Source: Verrucomicrobiaceae bacterium (GTDB taxonomy: Bacteria > Verrucomicrobiota > Verrucomicrobiia > Verrucomicrobiales > Verrucomicrobiaceae). From it: DNA of 64,000 bases. Where the stretch lies: contig JAIXYN010000024.1 of assembly GCA_027490195.1 (NCBI GenBank), positions 1 through 64,000 of the forward strand, written 5' to 3'. Shown here one piece after another: positions 57,310 through 64,000 of this stretch. The position numbers and the translations under genes are program-made. Each line of letters begins with the position of its first letter. The first letter of the stretch is position 1. The notes beneath the pieces are model-generated. The model saw only the letters and a program-made list of their open reading frames with translations. It had not been told where the DNA came from and did not search any database.

Positions 57310-58989
57310 ATGCGACCTCTCATCCTCTCCCTGCTCCTCTCCTGCACCGCCTTTGCGGCGAAACTCCCCAAAGAACAGCGCATCGTCTTTCTCGGCGACA
57401 GCATCACGCAGGGAGGGGGCTACATCGAATTCATTGATGCCGCCTTGATTGCCCAGCATCCAGATGTCACCAAGGAGATCATCCCGCTCGGCCTTAGCAG
57501 CGAAACGGTGAGCGGTTTGAGTGAAGACGGCCATGCGGGTGGCAAATTTCCGCGCCCGGATCTGCATGAGCGTCTTGATCGTGCTCTGGAAAAGGCGAAG
57601 CCTGAGCTCGTCTTTGCCTGCTACGGCATGAACGACGGCATTTACCTGCCCCTTGGCGCGGTGCGGACCAAGGCGTTTCAGGATGGTATGAAAAAGCTGC
57701 ATGACAAAGTTGCTGCCACCGGAGCGCGGATCGTGCATCTCACGCCGCCGGTGTTTGATCCGGTGCCAATCAAGCAGCGTGTCGTTCCTGGCGACCAAGT
57801 CAAGCCGGGGCAGTTTTACCAGGGCTACAATGAGGTGCTCGACTTTTACAGCGACTGGCTGATCGACATGCGGCAGAAAGGCTGGGAGGTGCTGGACATC
57901 CATGGCCCGATGAATGCCGCCATTGCTGAAAAGCGGAAGACCGATCCTGAGTTCACCTTTTCCAAAGACGGCGTGCATCCAGGGCCGGAAGGTCATCTGC
58001 TCATGGCGCATGCCGTGCTCGATGCCTGGGGTCTCAAGGTAAAGCCTGATGGCACACCCGATCATCCCAATGGTGCAGCGATCCTTGCTCTGGTGAAAAA
58101 AAAGCACGACATCCTGCGTCGCGCCTGGCTGAGTTACGTGGGGCACAAGCGCCCTGGTAATGCGCCCGGTCTGCCAATTGAAGAGGCCAAGGCGAAGGTC
58201 GCAGAACTCGATGTCGAGGCCCGCAAGCTGGCTAACTCCAAGGAGATCGTGTTCCCTAATCAAGCCGGTGAGTGGAACGGCTACGCGAAGCACGAACTCA
58301 CCATCGCGGGGAAATCCGTGACTGTTGTTGCGCCGAAAACTGTCGCTGTAGGCCGTCCTTGGGTCTGGCATGGCGAGTTCTTCGGCCACAAACCCGCGCC
58401 GGACATCGCTCTGCTCGGCAAAGGCTTCCACATCGTTTATGTGAAGATCAATGACATGCTTGGGTGTCCTGATGCCGTGAAGCTGTGGAACGATTGCTAC
58501 GCGGAACTCACCATGAAATATGGCCTGAGCACCAAGCCCTCCCTCGTCGGTCTCAGCCGCGGTGGTTTGTACTGCTACAACTGGGCCACGGCGAATCCCT
58601 CCAAAGTCTCCTGCATCTACGGCGATGCACCGGTGTGTGACTTCAAAAGCTGGCCCGGCGGCAAGGGGAAAGGCAAGGGCGATCCGAAAAACTGGGGCTT
58701 CGTGCTCAAGCTCTGGGGTTTCAAAGACGAGGCTGAAGCGCTCGCTTACAAAGGCAATCCTGTGGACAGCCTTGCACCCTTGGCCCAGAACCAAGTGCCA
58801 CTCCTCCATGTCTTTGGCGATGCCGATGATGTGGTGCCCTGGGACGAAAACACCGGTTTGATCGAAATACGCTACAAGGCGCTCGGCGGCAGTATCACGC
58901 TGATTCGTAAACCCGGTGTGGGCCACCATCCGCACGGGCTGGATGACTCGACTCCGATAGTCGAGTTCATTGAGAAGAACGCCAAATAA
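57310..58989 (+). CDS. Secreted SGNH hydrolase / alpha-beta hydrolase fusion
   Basis: A 559-residue protein with a signal peptide (MRPLILSLLLSCTAFAAKLP). N-terminal SGNH domain (about 22-245): IVFLGDSITQGGGYIEF, FACYGMNDGIYLPLG and DGVHPGPEGHLLMAH. C-terminal alpha/beta hydrolase (about 320-555): nucleophile SLVGLSRGGLYCYNW, acid VFGDADDVVPWDENTG and GVGHHPHGLDD. Two esterase domains in one chain could remove two kinds of acyl groups from one glycan. The hydrolase half resembles the gene at 3094-3870. It starts 12 bp after the DUF1501 gene. Confidence 0.92.
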   Translation: MRPLILSLLLSCTAFAAKLPKEQRIVFLGDSITQGGGYIEFIDAALIAQHPDVTKEIIPLGLSSETVSGLSEDGHAGGKFPRPDLHERLDRALEKAKPELVFACYGMNDGIYLPLGAVRTKAFQDGMKKLHDKVAATGARIVHLTPPVFDPVPIKQRVVPGDQVKPGQFYQGYNEVLDFYSDWLIDMRQKGWEVLDIHGPMNAAIAEKRKTDPEFTFSKDGVHPGPEGHLLMAHAVLDAWGLKVKPDGTPDHPNGAAILALVKKKHDILRRAWLSYVGHKRPGNAPGLPIEEAKAKVAELDVEARKLANSKEIVFPNQAGEWNGYAKHELTIAGKSVTVVAPKTVAVGRPWVWHGEFFGHKPAPDIALLGKGFHIVYVKINDMLGCPDAVKLWNDCYAELTMKYGLSTKPSLVGLSRGGLYCYNWATANPSKVSCIYGDAPVCDFKSWPGGKGKGKGDPKNWGFVLKLWGFKDEAEALAYKGNPVDSLAPLAQNQVPLLHVFGDADDVVPWDENTGLIEIRYKALGGSITLIRKPGVGHHPHGLDDSTPIVEFIEKNAK

Positions 58990-59002
58990 ATCCGCCTGAA
59001 GC

Positions 59003-59028
59003 TGTAACCGAAACGCATCCTGCCCGTA
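59003..59028 (+). promoter_or_regulatory. Candidate ECF-sigma promoter
   Basis: TGTAAC (59003-59008) and CGTA (59025-59028) are separated by exactly 16 bp, the layout of many extracytoplasmic-function sigma promoters (AAC and CGT cores). It lies 41 bp before the sigma factor ATG, which suggests autoregulation. Confidence 0.55.
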
Positions 59029-59068
59029 GAAGCCGGGAAAGGATGTGTCATCGTGATTCCCAGCTTCC

Positions 59069-59656
59069 ATGATTTTGACCGACAGCGAATCCCGTGCCTG
59101 CATGGCAGCGTGGCTGCGATGCAGCGACGAGGGCGCGGCACGGGCTCTGGTGGAGGCGTTCTACCCTTTCGTGGCCACGGTGATCCGTCGCCACGTCGCG
59201 GACGCGGGCTGCGTGGAGGATCTGGCGCAGCAGACATTTGCGCGTTGCTTTGCCAGCGCCGCTCAGTGGGACGCGTCAAAGCCACTGGAGCCGTGGCTGG
59301 CGCGCATCGCGATCAATCAGTGCCGCGATCACTACCGGGCACGGCGTGTGAGGCCGGAGTTGCGGTGGGGCGATCTCACGGAAGGAGAGCAGGAGGCTAT
59401 GCAGGCAACGCTGACCGCCGCAGAACCGAAAGCGGACGCCCTGAACGACGAATCACGCTCCCTCATTCTGCGCCTGCTGGAAACTTTGAGCGCGGACGAC
59501 CGCATGGTGCTCAGCCTGCTGCACCTCGATGGCAAATCGACGGACGAAATCGCCACGCTCACCGGTTGGAGCCGCACGCTGGTGAAAGTGCGCGCCTTCC
59601 GTGCCCGCCGCAGACTGCGGGCGACCTTTGAACAACTCGAAGCATCCCACTCATGA
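59069..59656 (+). CDS. ECF-type RNA polymerase sigma factor
   Basis: A 195-residue sigma-70-family protein with only regions 2 and 4. Region 2: GCVEDLAQQTFARCF and LEPWLARIAINQCRDHYRAR. Region 4: ADDRMVLSLLHLDGKSTDEI and GWSRTLVKVRAFRARRRLRA. It starts a run of four genes joined by ATGA overlaps; the small membrane protein that follows is a candidate cognate anti-sigma. It probably directs the promoter at 59003-59028. Confidence 0.93.
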   Translation: MILTDSESRACMAAWLRCSDEGAARALVEAFYPFVATVIRRHVADAGCVEDLAQQTFARCFASAAQWDASKPLEPWLARIAINQCRDHYRARRVRPELRWGDLTEGEQEAMQATLTAAEPKADALNDESRSLILRLLETLSADDRMVLSLLHLDGKSTDEIATLTGWSRTLVKVRAFRARRRLRATFEQLEASHS

Positions 59657-59931
59657 ACGAAATCGACCAACGTCTCGAACAACTCGCCGCCCGCGCGAGA
59701 AATGCGACTGCACCTCCGCCAGCGGAGCCTCCTCTAGGATTCGCCACACGCGCCATTGCCTCCGCGCGTTCGGCTTCGGATACCTCTGCCTTATGGACAC
59801 GGTTTTCACTCGCCGCACTGCCAGTGGCCACCGTGGCGACTGCCGCCTGCCTTTGGTGGTCTGCCAGCGCCATGAGCGCTGATGCGCACGATCTTGCACA
59901 GGTCTTCATTCAATCACCGCTCTTTCCATGA
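59653..59931 (+). CDS. Small single-pass membrane protein, candidate anti-sigma factor
   Basis: 92 residues. A cytoplasmic helix (MNEIDQRLEQLAARARNATA), a proline/alanine linker, one transmembrane segment (FSLAALPVATVATAACLWW, about 51-69) and a short periplasmic tail. No ZAS zinc motif. Start overlaps the sigma stop (ATGA, 59653-59656). The position and topology suggest it restrains the sigma factor, but no family match supports this. Confidence 0.72.
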   Translation: MNEIDQRLEQLAARARNATAPPPAEPPLGFATRAIASARSASDTSALWTRFSLAALPVATVATAACLWWSASAMSADAHDLAQVFIQSPLFP

Positions 59932-60296
59932 AAAAGTTCTTCATCATCTGCACCCTCTTCGGCCTCTTCGGCCTCGGCGTTTTATGTGGCATCGGTCTCG
60001 CGTTTCCTTTTGCGAAGAAACTTCTCAGTGAAGATCACTTCGTTAAGCAGCGCACGGCCGAAGAGGTAAAACGCCTCAAGCTCACGCCGGAGCAGGTGGA
60101 AAAATCAAAGCCGATCTACGACCAACTTAGACAGGACCTCGCGAAAATCAAAACCGACACTCTGACGTCCATTGCCCAGGCTTCGATCCGTCAGTCCACC
60201 GAACTGGCCGGATTGCTCACACCCGAGCAGATCGAAGAGTTAAAGAAACTCGGCGACGAGCGACGGGTGAAATTTGATAAATTCATGAAGCCATGA
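59928..60296 (+). CDS. Membrane-anchored LTPEQ-type (Spy/CpxP-like) helical protein
   Basis: 122 residues: an N-terminal membrane anchor (FFIICTLFGLFGLGVLCGIG) and a long helical periplasmic part with two LTPEQ segments (KRLKLTPEQVEKSKP, AGLLTPEQIEELKKL). LTPEQ repeats are typical of Spy/CpxP/ZraP-like envelope-stress proteins that bind unfolded protein or metal. Between a sigma/anti-sigma pair and an envelope cytochrome protein it could be the sensor arm. Start and stop overlap the neighbours by ATGA. Confidence 0.75.
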   Translation: MKKFFIICTLFGLFGLGVLCGIGLAFPFAKKLLSEDHFVKQRTAEEVKRLKLTPEQVEKSKPIYDQLRQDLAKIKTDTLTSIAQASIRQSTELAGLLTPEQIEELKKLGDERRVKFDKFMKP

Positions 60297-63109
60297 AAAC
60301 ATGCCAATGGATGCTGATCTCCGTCCTTCTCGTCGAGGCATCGGCGCAAGATGCTGGTCTGCAAAAGAAAATCGCGCAGGGTTTCACCACTTTCGACCTG
60401 AACCACGATTCAGCCCTCAGCTCTGCCGAGTTCAAGACGCTGGGCGAATACTCGCCGAAACTGAAGGGCAAGCCGCAGGTGGTGGATTACCTGTTTCACA
60501 CGCTTGACGCCAATAGTGACGGCAAGCTCTCGCATGAGGAGTACATGAACATTCTGGCGATCAGCGGCGGTGCAAAACCTTCTCCTGAGAAGCCGGTAAT
60601 CATCGAAACCCAGAGTGCTGCGGAACAGATCGCGTTTTTCGAAAAGAAGATCCGTCCCGTGCTTGCCGAAAAATGCTACAAGTGCCATGCGGAGAATGCG
60701 GAAAAAATCAAAGGCGGCTTCGTGCTTGATACACGCGAGGGCATTCGCCGTGGCGGTGAAAGCGGTCCGGGCGTCGTGCCGGGCGATCTCGTCAAGAGCC
60801 TCGTCATTGAATCCCTGCATTACACCAACAAGGACATGCAGATGCCGCCGGAAAAAAACGGCGGAAAGCTGCCGGACTCGGTCATTGCCGACTTTGAGCA
60901 ATGGGTGCGCATGGGTGCGCCTGATCCGCGTGATGGCAAAGCCAGCGTGGTGAAATCCGATTGGGACACTGAGAAGGCGAAGAACCACTGGGCCTATCAG
61001 CCGGTGAAAAGGACTGGCGTGCCCGCTGTAAAAGACAGTGCTTGGCCGAGGAACAACCTTGATCGTTTCATCCTCGCCGGATTGGAGAAAAAAGGCCTCA
61101 AGCCTGTCGGTGATGCTCAGCCGGAAGCGCTGCTGCGCCGTGTTTGTTTTGATCTGACTGGCCTGCCGCCAACGCCGCAGCAGGTGGATTCCTTTTTGGC
61201 AAATCATGATCCGCATGAATTCGAAAAGATCGTCGATGCACTGCTGAATTCACCACGCTTTGGCGAGCGCTGGGGTCGTCATTGGTTAGATGTCGCGCGG
61301 TATGCTGAGTCCACCGGTAAAGACGTGAACTGCCTGCTTCCCCATGCATGGCGCTTTCGCGATTATGTCATCGAATCCTTCAACAAGGACAAGCCCTTCA
61401 ACGAATTCATCCGCGAGCAGATTGCCGGTGACCTGATGCAGGCCAAAGACAGCCGCGACCGCGCCTTGAAACAGATCGCGACAGGCTTCCTCGCCATCGG
61501 CTCGCGCAGCCTGAATGAACGCAGTCCGAAGCAGTATGCGCTGGACACTGCCGATGAGCAGATAGATGCCATGTCGCAGGCGGTGCTCGGCCTCACCGTT
61601 GCGTGTGCACGCTGCCATGATCACAAGTTCGATCCAATATCGCAGAAGGATTATTACGCGCTCGCGGGCGTCTTCCTCAGCACGGAAACCTTGTATGGCA
61701 CCTCACCCAATTTCCAAAATCTCAAGGCCGCGCCGCTGATCAATCTGTCCACAGACTGCGGACTGCCGCGCATGCCTTTGATGCTCACACTGGAGCGTCG
61801 TGCCGAGGTCGAAAAGGAGCTCACGAAAACCGAGCGCTATGGAGCGGTGCAATTTTATGCCACTGCAGCGAAGGCGCTGCTTACAGGCAAAGGCTTCAAC
61901 GTGAACAACGACCCGCAAAAGCTGGTCATGTTCGTCGGCATCAATGCGAAGATCGGCGAGTGCAAAACGGAGCTCGCCTCCTACGACAGCGAGGGCCGCC
62001 AGAAACTGCTCGCGATGGGCGTGCGTGATTATCCTTCCACTCCATCGAGCGGACCACCCACCAAACCGAAATCGGTGGAGGAGACGTTTCAGATGATCGC
62101 GGGTCGTCCTGCACAGTTCAGTTCGATCAATGACAGCCCGTTCTTTGCCCGTGGTGATGTGGATAAACCCGGGGCCAGAGTACCACGTGGATTTGTCAGC
62201 GTGATCGCTTCGAAAACGCCCTCCATTCCTGCAAAAGAAAGCGGACGCCGCGAACTGGCCGACTGGCTTGTGGCAGATACCAACCCGCTCACGGCGCGTG
62301 TGTTTGCCAACCGCGTCTGGCACTGGCTCTTTGGCCGGGGTATCGTCTCCACGGTGGATAACTTTGGCGCAATGGGCCAGCCGCCATCCAATCCAGCACT
62401 GCTCGATCATCTGGCCCTGCGGCTGCAAAGCGGCGGATGGTCGATGAAGTCGCTCATCAAGGAAATCGTCATGAGTCACGCCTATCAGTTGGCTGCCACG
62501 CACGATGCGAAGAATTTCGAGGCTGATCCAGAAAACACGCTTGTCTGGCGCATGACTCCGCGCCGACTAGACGCCGAATGCATTCGAGATGCGATGCTGG
62601 CCGTCAGCGGTGGTCTGAACCTCGAGGTGCCCGTTGGCTCTGCCGTTGCCCAGTACGGTGATGGTGTAATCGGGGGATATCCCATCAAGAGCCTGCGCGC
62701 GCCACTCAGTGATGAGCCCTTTCTCACTGCGAGCAGTGACTTCCGTAGTGTCTATCTGCCTGTTCCTCGCAATGCGGTGCCCGACGCTCTTACGGTCTTC
62801 GATTTCGCCGAACCCAGTGCCGTGAACGGCAGCCGCGAAGTGACCACGGTGCCGTCGCAGGCCTTGTATCTGCTGAACAATGACTTCGTCGCCAAACAGG
62901 CCAAGCGCTTTGCTGATAAACTCCGTTTGTTGCCGGAAAACCAGCGTGCCACTGCTGCCTTCAAACTTGCATTTGCGCGAGCACCCACGGCCAATGAGGT
63001 CAAGGCCGCGCAACGCTTCTTCGCCGACTACCCTCGGCTCGACAACGACGTGCTGACGAGCTTCTGCCGTGCCCTGTTCGGCAGTGCTGAATTCCGCTCC
63101 ATTGACTGA
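60293..63109 (+). CDS. EF-hand and cytochrome PSD1/DUF1549-DUF1553 protein
   Basis: A 938-residue exported protein with a short signal (MKTCQWMLISVLLVEASAQ). Two EF-hands follow (FDLNHDSALSSAEF; LDANSDGKLSHEEY, about 35-85). The cytochrome-like segment has EKCYKCHAENAEKIKGGFVL (about 125). DUF1549 has LTVACARCHDHKFDPISQKD. DUF1553 has GRRELADWLVADTNPLTARV, FANRVWHWLFGRG and REVTTVPSQALYLLNNDFV. The EF-hands suggest calcium control of a haem-bearing envelope enzyme. Start overlaps the upstream stop. Confidence 0.93.
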   Translation: MKTCQWMLISVLLVEASAQDAGLQKKIAQGFTTFDLNHDSALSSAEFKTLGEYSPKLKGKPQVVDYLFHTLDANSDGKLSHEEYMNILAISGGAKPSPEKPVIIETQSAAEQIAFFEKKIRPVLAEKCYKCHAENAEKIKGGFVLDTREGIRRGGESGPGVVPGDLVKSLVIESLHYTNKDMQMPPEKNGGKLPDSVIADFEQWVRMGAPDPRDGKASVVKSDWDTEKAKNHWAYQPVKRTGVPAVKDSAWPRNNLDRFILAGLEKKGLKPVGDAQPEALLRRVCFDLTGLPPTPQQVDSFLANHDPHEFEKIVDALLNSPRFGERWGRHWLDVARYAESTGKDVNCLLPHAWRFRDYVIESFNKDKPFNEFIREQIAGDLMQAKDSRDRALKQIATGFLAIGSRSLNERSPKQYALDTADEQIDAMSQAVLGLTVACARCHDHKFDPISQKDYYALAGVFLSTETLYGTSPNFQNLKAAPLINLSTDCGLPRMPLMLTLERRAEVEKELTKTERYGAVQFYATAAKALLTGKGFNVNNDPQKLVMFVGINAKIGECKTELASYDSEGRQKLLAMGVRDYPSTPSSGPPTKPKSVEETFQMIAGRPAQFSSINDSPFFARGDVDKPGARVPRGFVSVIASKTPSIPAKESGRRELADWLVADTNPLTARVFANRVWHWLFGRGIVSTVDNFGAMGQPPSNPALLDHLALRLQSGGWSMKSLIKEIVMSHAYQLAATHDAKNFEADPENTLVWRMTPRRLDAECIRDAMLAVSGGLNLEVPVGSAVAQYGDGVIGGYPIKSLRAPLSDEPFLTASSDFRSVYLPVPRNAVPDALTVFDFAEPSAVNGSREVTTVPSQALYLLNNDFVAKQAKRFADKLRLLPENQRATAAFKLAFARAPTANEVKAAQRFFADYPRLDNDVLTSFCRALFGSAEFRSID

Positions 63110-63113
63110 TGTC

Positions 63114-64000
63114 ATGAACACTCGACGCAACTTTCTCCAAACCAGCGGTGTCGGCTTCGGCTGGCTCGCGTTTCAAGCTCTGGCTGAGGCGGAGCCTGGA
63201 ACTCCACTGTCCGTGAAGCAGCCGCATTTCAACGCGACTGCCAAGCGCGTGATCTTCCTCTGCATGCGCGGTGCGCCATCGCATGTGGACACCTTTGATT
63301 ACAAGCCGAAGCTCACGGCTGCGTCTGGTAAAGATGGCCGCGCACCGGGCACCAAGCTGCATGGCTCACAGTGGAAGTTTGCACCACAGGGTCGAAGTGG
63401 GCTGCCGATCAGCGAGCTGTTTCCGCATCTTTCAAAGCGTGCGGATGATCTGTGTCTCATCAATTCGATGCACACCGAGCTGCCCGCGCATGCGCAGTCG
63501 TTTTTGAAGCTGCACACTGGCAATGCGCAGTTTGTGCGGCCCTCGCTGGGTGCCTGGGCTCTCTACGGTCTCGGCACAGTGAATGAGAACCTCCCAGGTT
63601 TTGTCACCATAGCGCCGCCGTCGTTGTTCGGCGGTGCGCAGAATTACGGCAGTGCCTTCCTACCCGCGATTTATCAAGGCACACGCATCGGTGTCGATGC
63701 ACGTCCGATTGCGAATGCGCAGGTGCGCAATATCGCGCCGCCCGTCAGCAGCACGGAGCAGCGCAAGGAGATCGAGCTTGTGCAGGCATTGAATCGCGAA
63801 AAGCTGCAGCGCGACCAGGTTAATCCTGAGATCGAGGGCACCATCGAATCCTTCGAGCTCGCATTCAAGATGCAGAGCGAGATGCCGAAGGTGATGGATC
63901 TGACGAAAGAAACTAAACAGACACTGTCCGCCTACGGCATCGGCGAAGGCAATGCTACGGATGACTTTGGCCGCAAATGCCTGCTCGCACGGCGCATGGT
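63114..64000 (+). CDS. DUF1501 protein, third copy (cut by window end)
   Basis: Open from the ATG at 63114 to the last base of the window (295 codons), with no stop, so the C-terminus is missing. MNTRRNFLQTSGVGFGWLAF is a Tat-like signal. RVIFLCMRGAPSHVDTFDYK and INSMHTELPAHAQSFLKLHT are the DUF1501 start and mid motifs; ARRM at the end precedes the usual GVRF segment. It follows the EF-hand PSD1 gene by 4 bp as its usual partner. Confidence 0.92.
   Translation, partial: MNTRRNFLQTSGVGFGWLAFQALAEAEPGTPLSVKQPHFNATAKRVIFLCMRGAPSHVDTFDYKPKLTAASGKDGRAPGTKLHGSQWKFAPQGRSGLPISELFPHLSKRADDLCLINSMHTELPAHAQSFLKLHTGNAQFVRPSLGAWALYGLGTVNENLPGFVTIAPPSLFGGAQNYGSAFLPAIYQGTRIGVDARPIANAQVRNIAPPVSSTEQRKEIELVQALNREKLQRDQVNPEIEGTIESFELAFKMQSEMPKVMDLTKETKQTLSAYGIGEGNATDDFGRKCLLARRM

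Noticed and set aside
57073-59103. 676-codon minus-strand frame under the SGNH-hydrolase fusion
   Set aside because: Antisense shadow of a gene with a signal peptide and two catalytic domains.

Overview
The window looks like chromosomal DNA of a Verrucomicrobium, probably of the Verrucomicrobiaceae or Prosthecobacter type. The evidence is the mix of PVC-superphylum signature families: three DUF1501 proteins, two DUF1549/DUF1553 planctomycete-type cytochrome proteins, a PVC-type membrane-bound dehydrogenase with C-terminal haem domain, and a large number of signal-peptide-bearing hydrolases, sialidase-like propellers, FG-GAP, LamG and NHL proteins. By eye the DNA is GC-rich (high 50s to about 60 percent). 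That also explains the many very long antisense open frames, which I treat as shadows. No tRNA, rRNA, CRISPR array or prophage was seen.

Layout. 0.2-15.5 kb: almost all minus strand. It holds secreted proteins (FG-GAP propeller, NTF2-like, alpha/beta hydrolase), RecQ helicase, a DUF1186/SEC-C protein, a SUMF1-sialidase fusion broken near its C-terminus, a ricin-esterase-propeller fusion, a cystatin-sialidase fusion and a DapA-family aldolase. The aldolase faces an AraC regulator (15.6 kb). 16.5-20.7 kb: recN, a 168 bp inverted-repeat element flanked by TA, a zinc-ribbon protein, an FN3 protein with a toxin-like C-terminus, and galE. 20.8-26.7 kb: a small membrane protein coupled to the PVC dehydrogenase, a TauE/SafE permease, a repeat-rich stretch with a decayed gene, and a dihaem cytochrome c. 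26.8-31.4 kb: an M20 peptidase and a large subtilase, convergent with no gap. 31.5-37.7 kb: gltB-gltD glutamate synthase. 37.8-45.7 kb: an MBL hydrolase, an aldo/keto reductase, rpsT with a clear promoter and terminator, a SufE-like protein, a DUF6807 protein, a sugar isomerase family protein, and an SGNH/membrane/LamG operon. 45.8-50.7 kb: a frameshifted phosphodiester glycosidase followed by a PSD1/DUF1501 pair. 50.7-54.8 kb: tdh, a LysR regulator, kbl and a UPF0126/TRIC membrane protein, which read as a threonine-to-glycine module. 54.8-59.0 kb: an NHL protein, a second DUF1501 protein and an SGNH-alpha/beta hydrolase fusion. 59.0-64.0 kb: a tightly overlapped operon of ECF sigma factor, small membrane protein, LTPEQ-type membrane-anchored protein, EF-hand/cytochrome PSD1 protein and a DUF1501 protein cut by the window end.

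How the genes work together. Two small systems stand out. (1) The sigma-factor operon has an ECF-like promoter (TGTAAC-N16-CGTA) just upstream and ATGA stop/start overlaps between its first four genes. It looks like an autoregulated envelope module that controls one PSD1/DUF1501 pair. (2) tdh and kbl each carry the same two-box upstream element with identical internal spacing, very close to the start codon, and the LysR gene lies between them. Apart from these, the window is rich in secreted polymer- and glycan-directed enzymes and housekeeping genes. Several dispersed hairpin repeats, one pair of which lies in frame inside a coding sequence, and two single-base frameshifts in G runs are the main sequence-level oddities.
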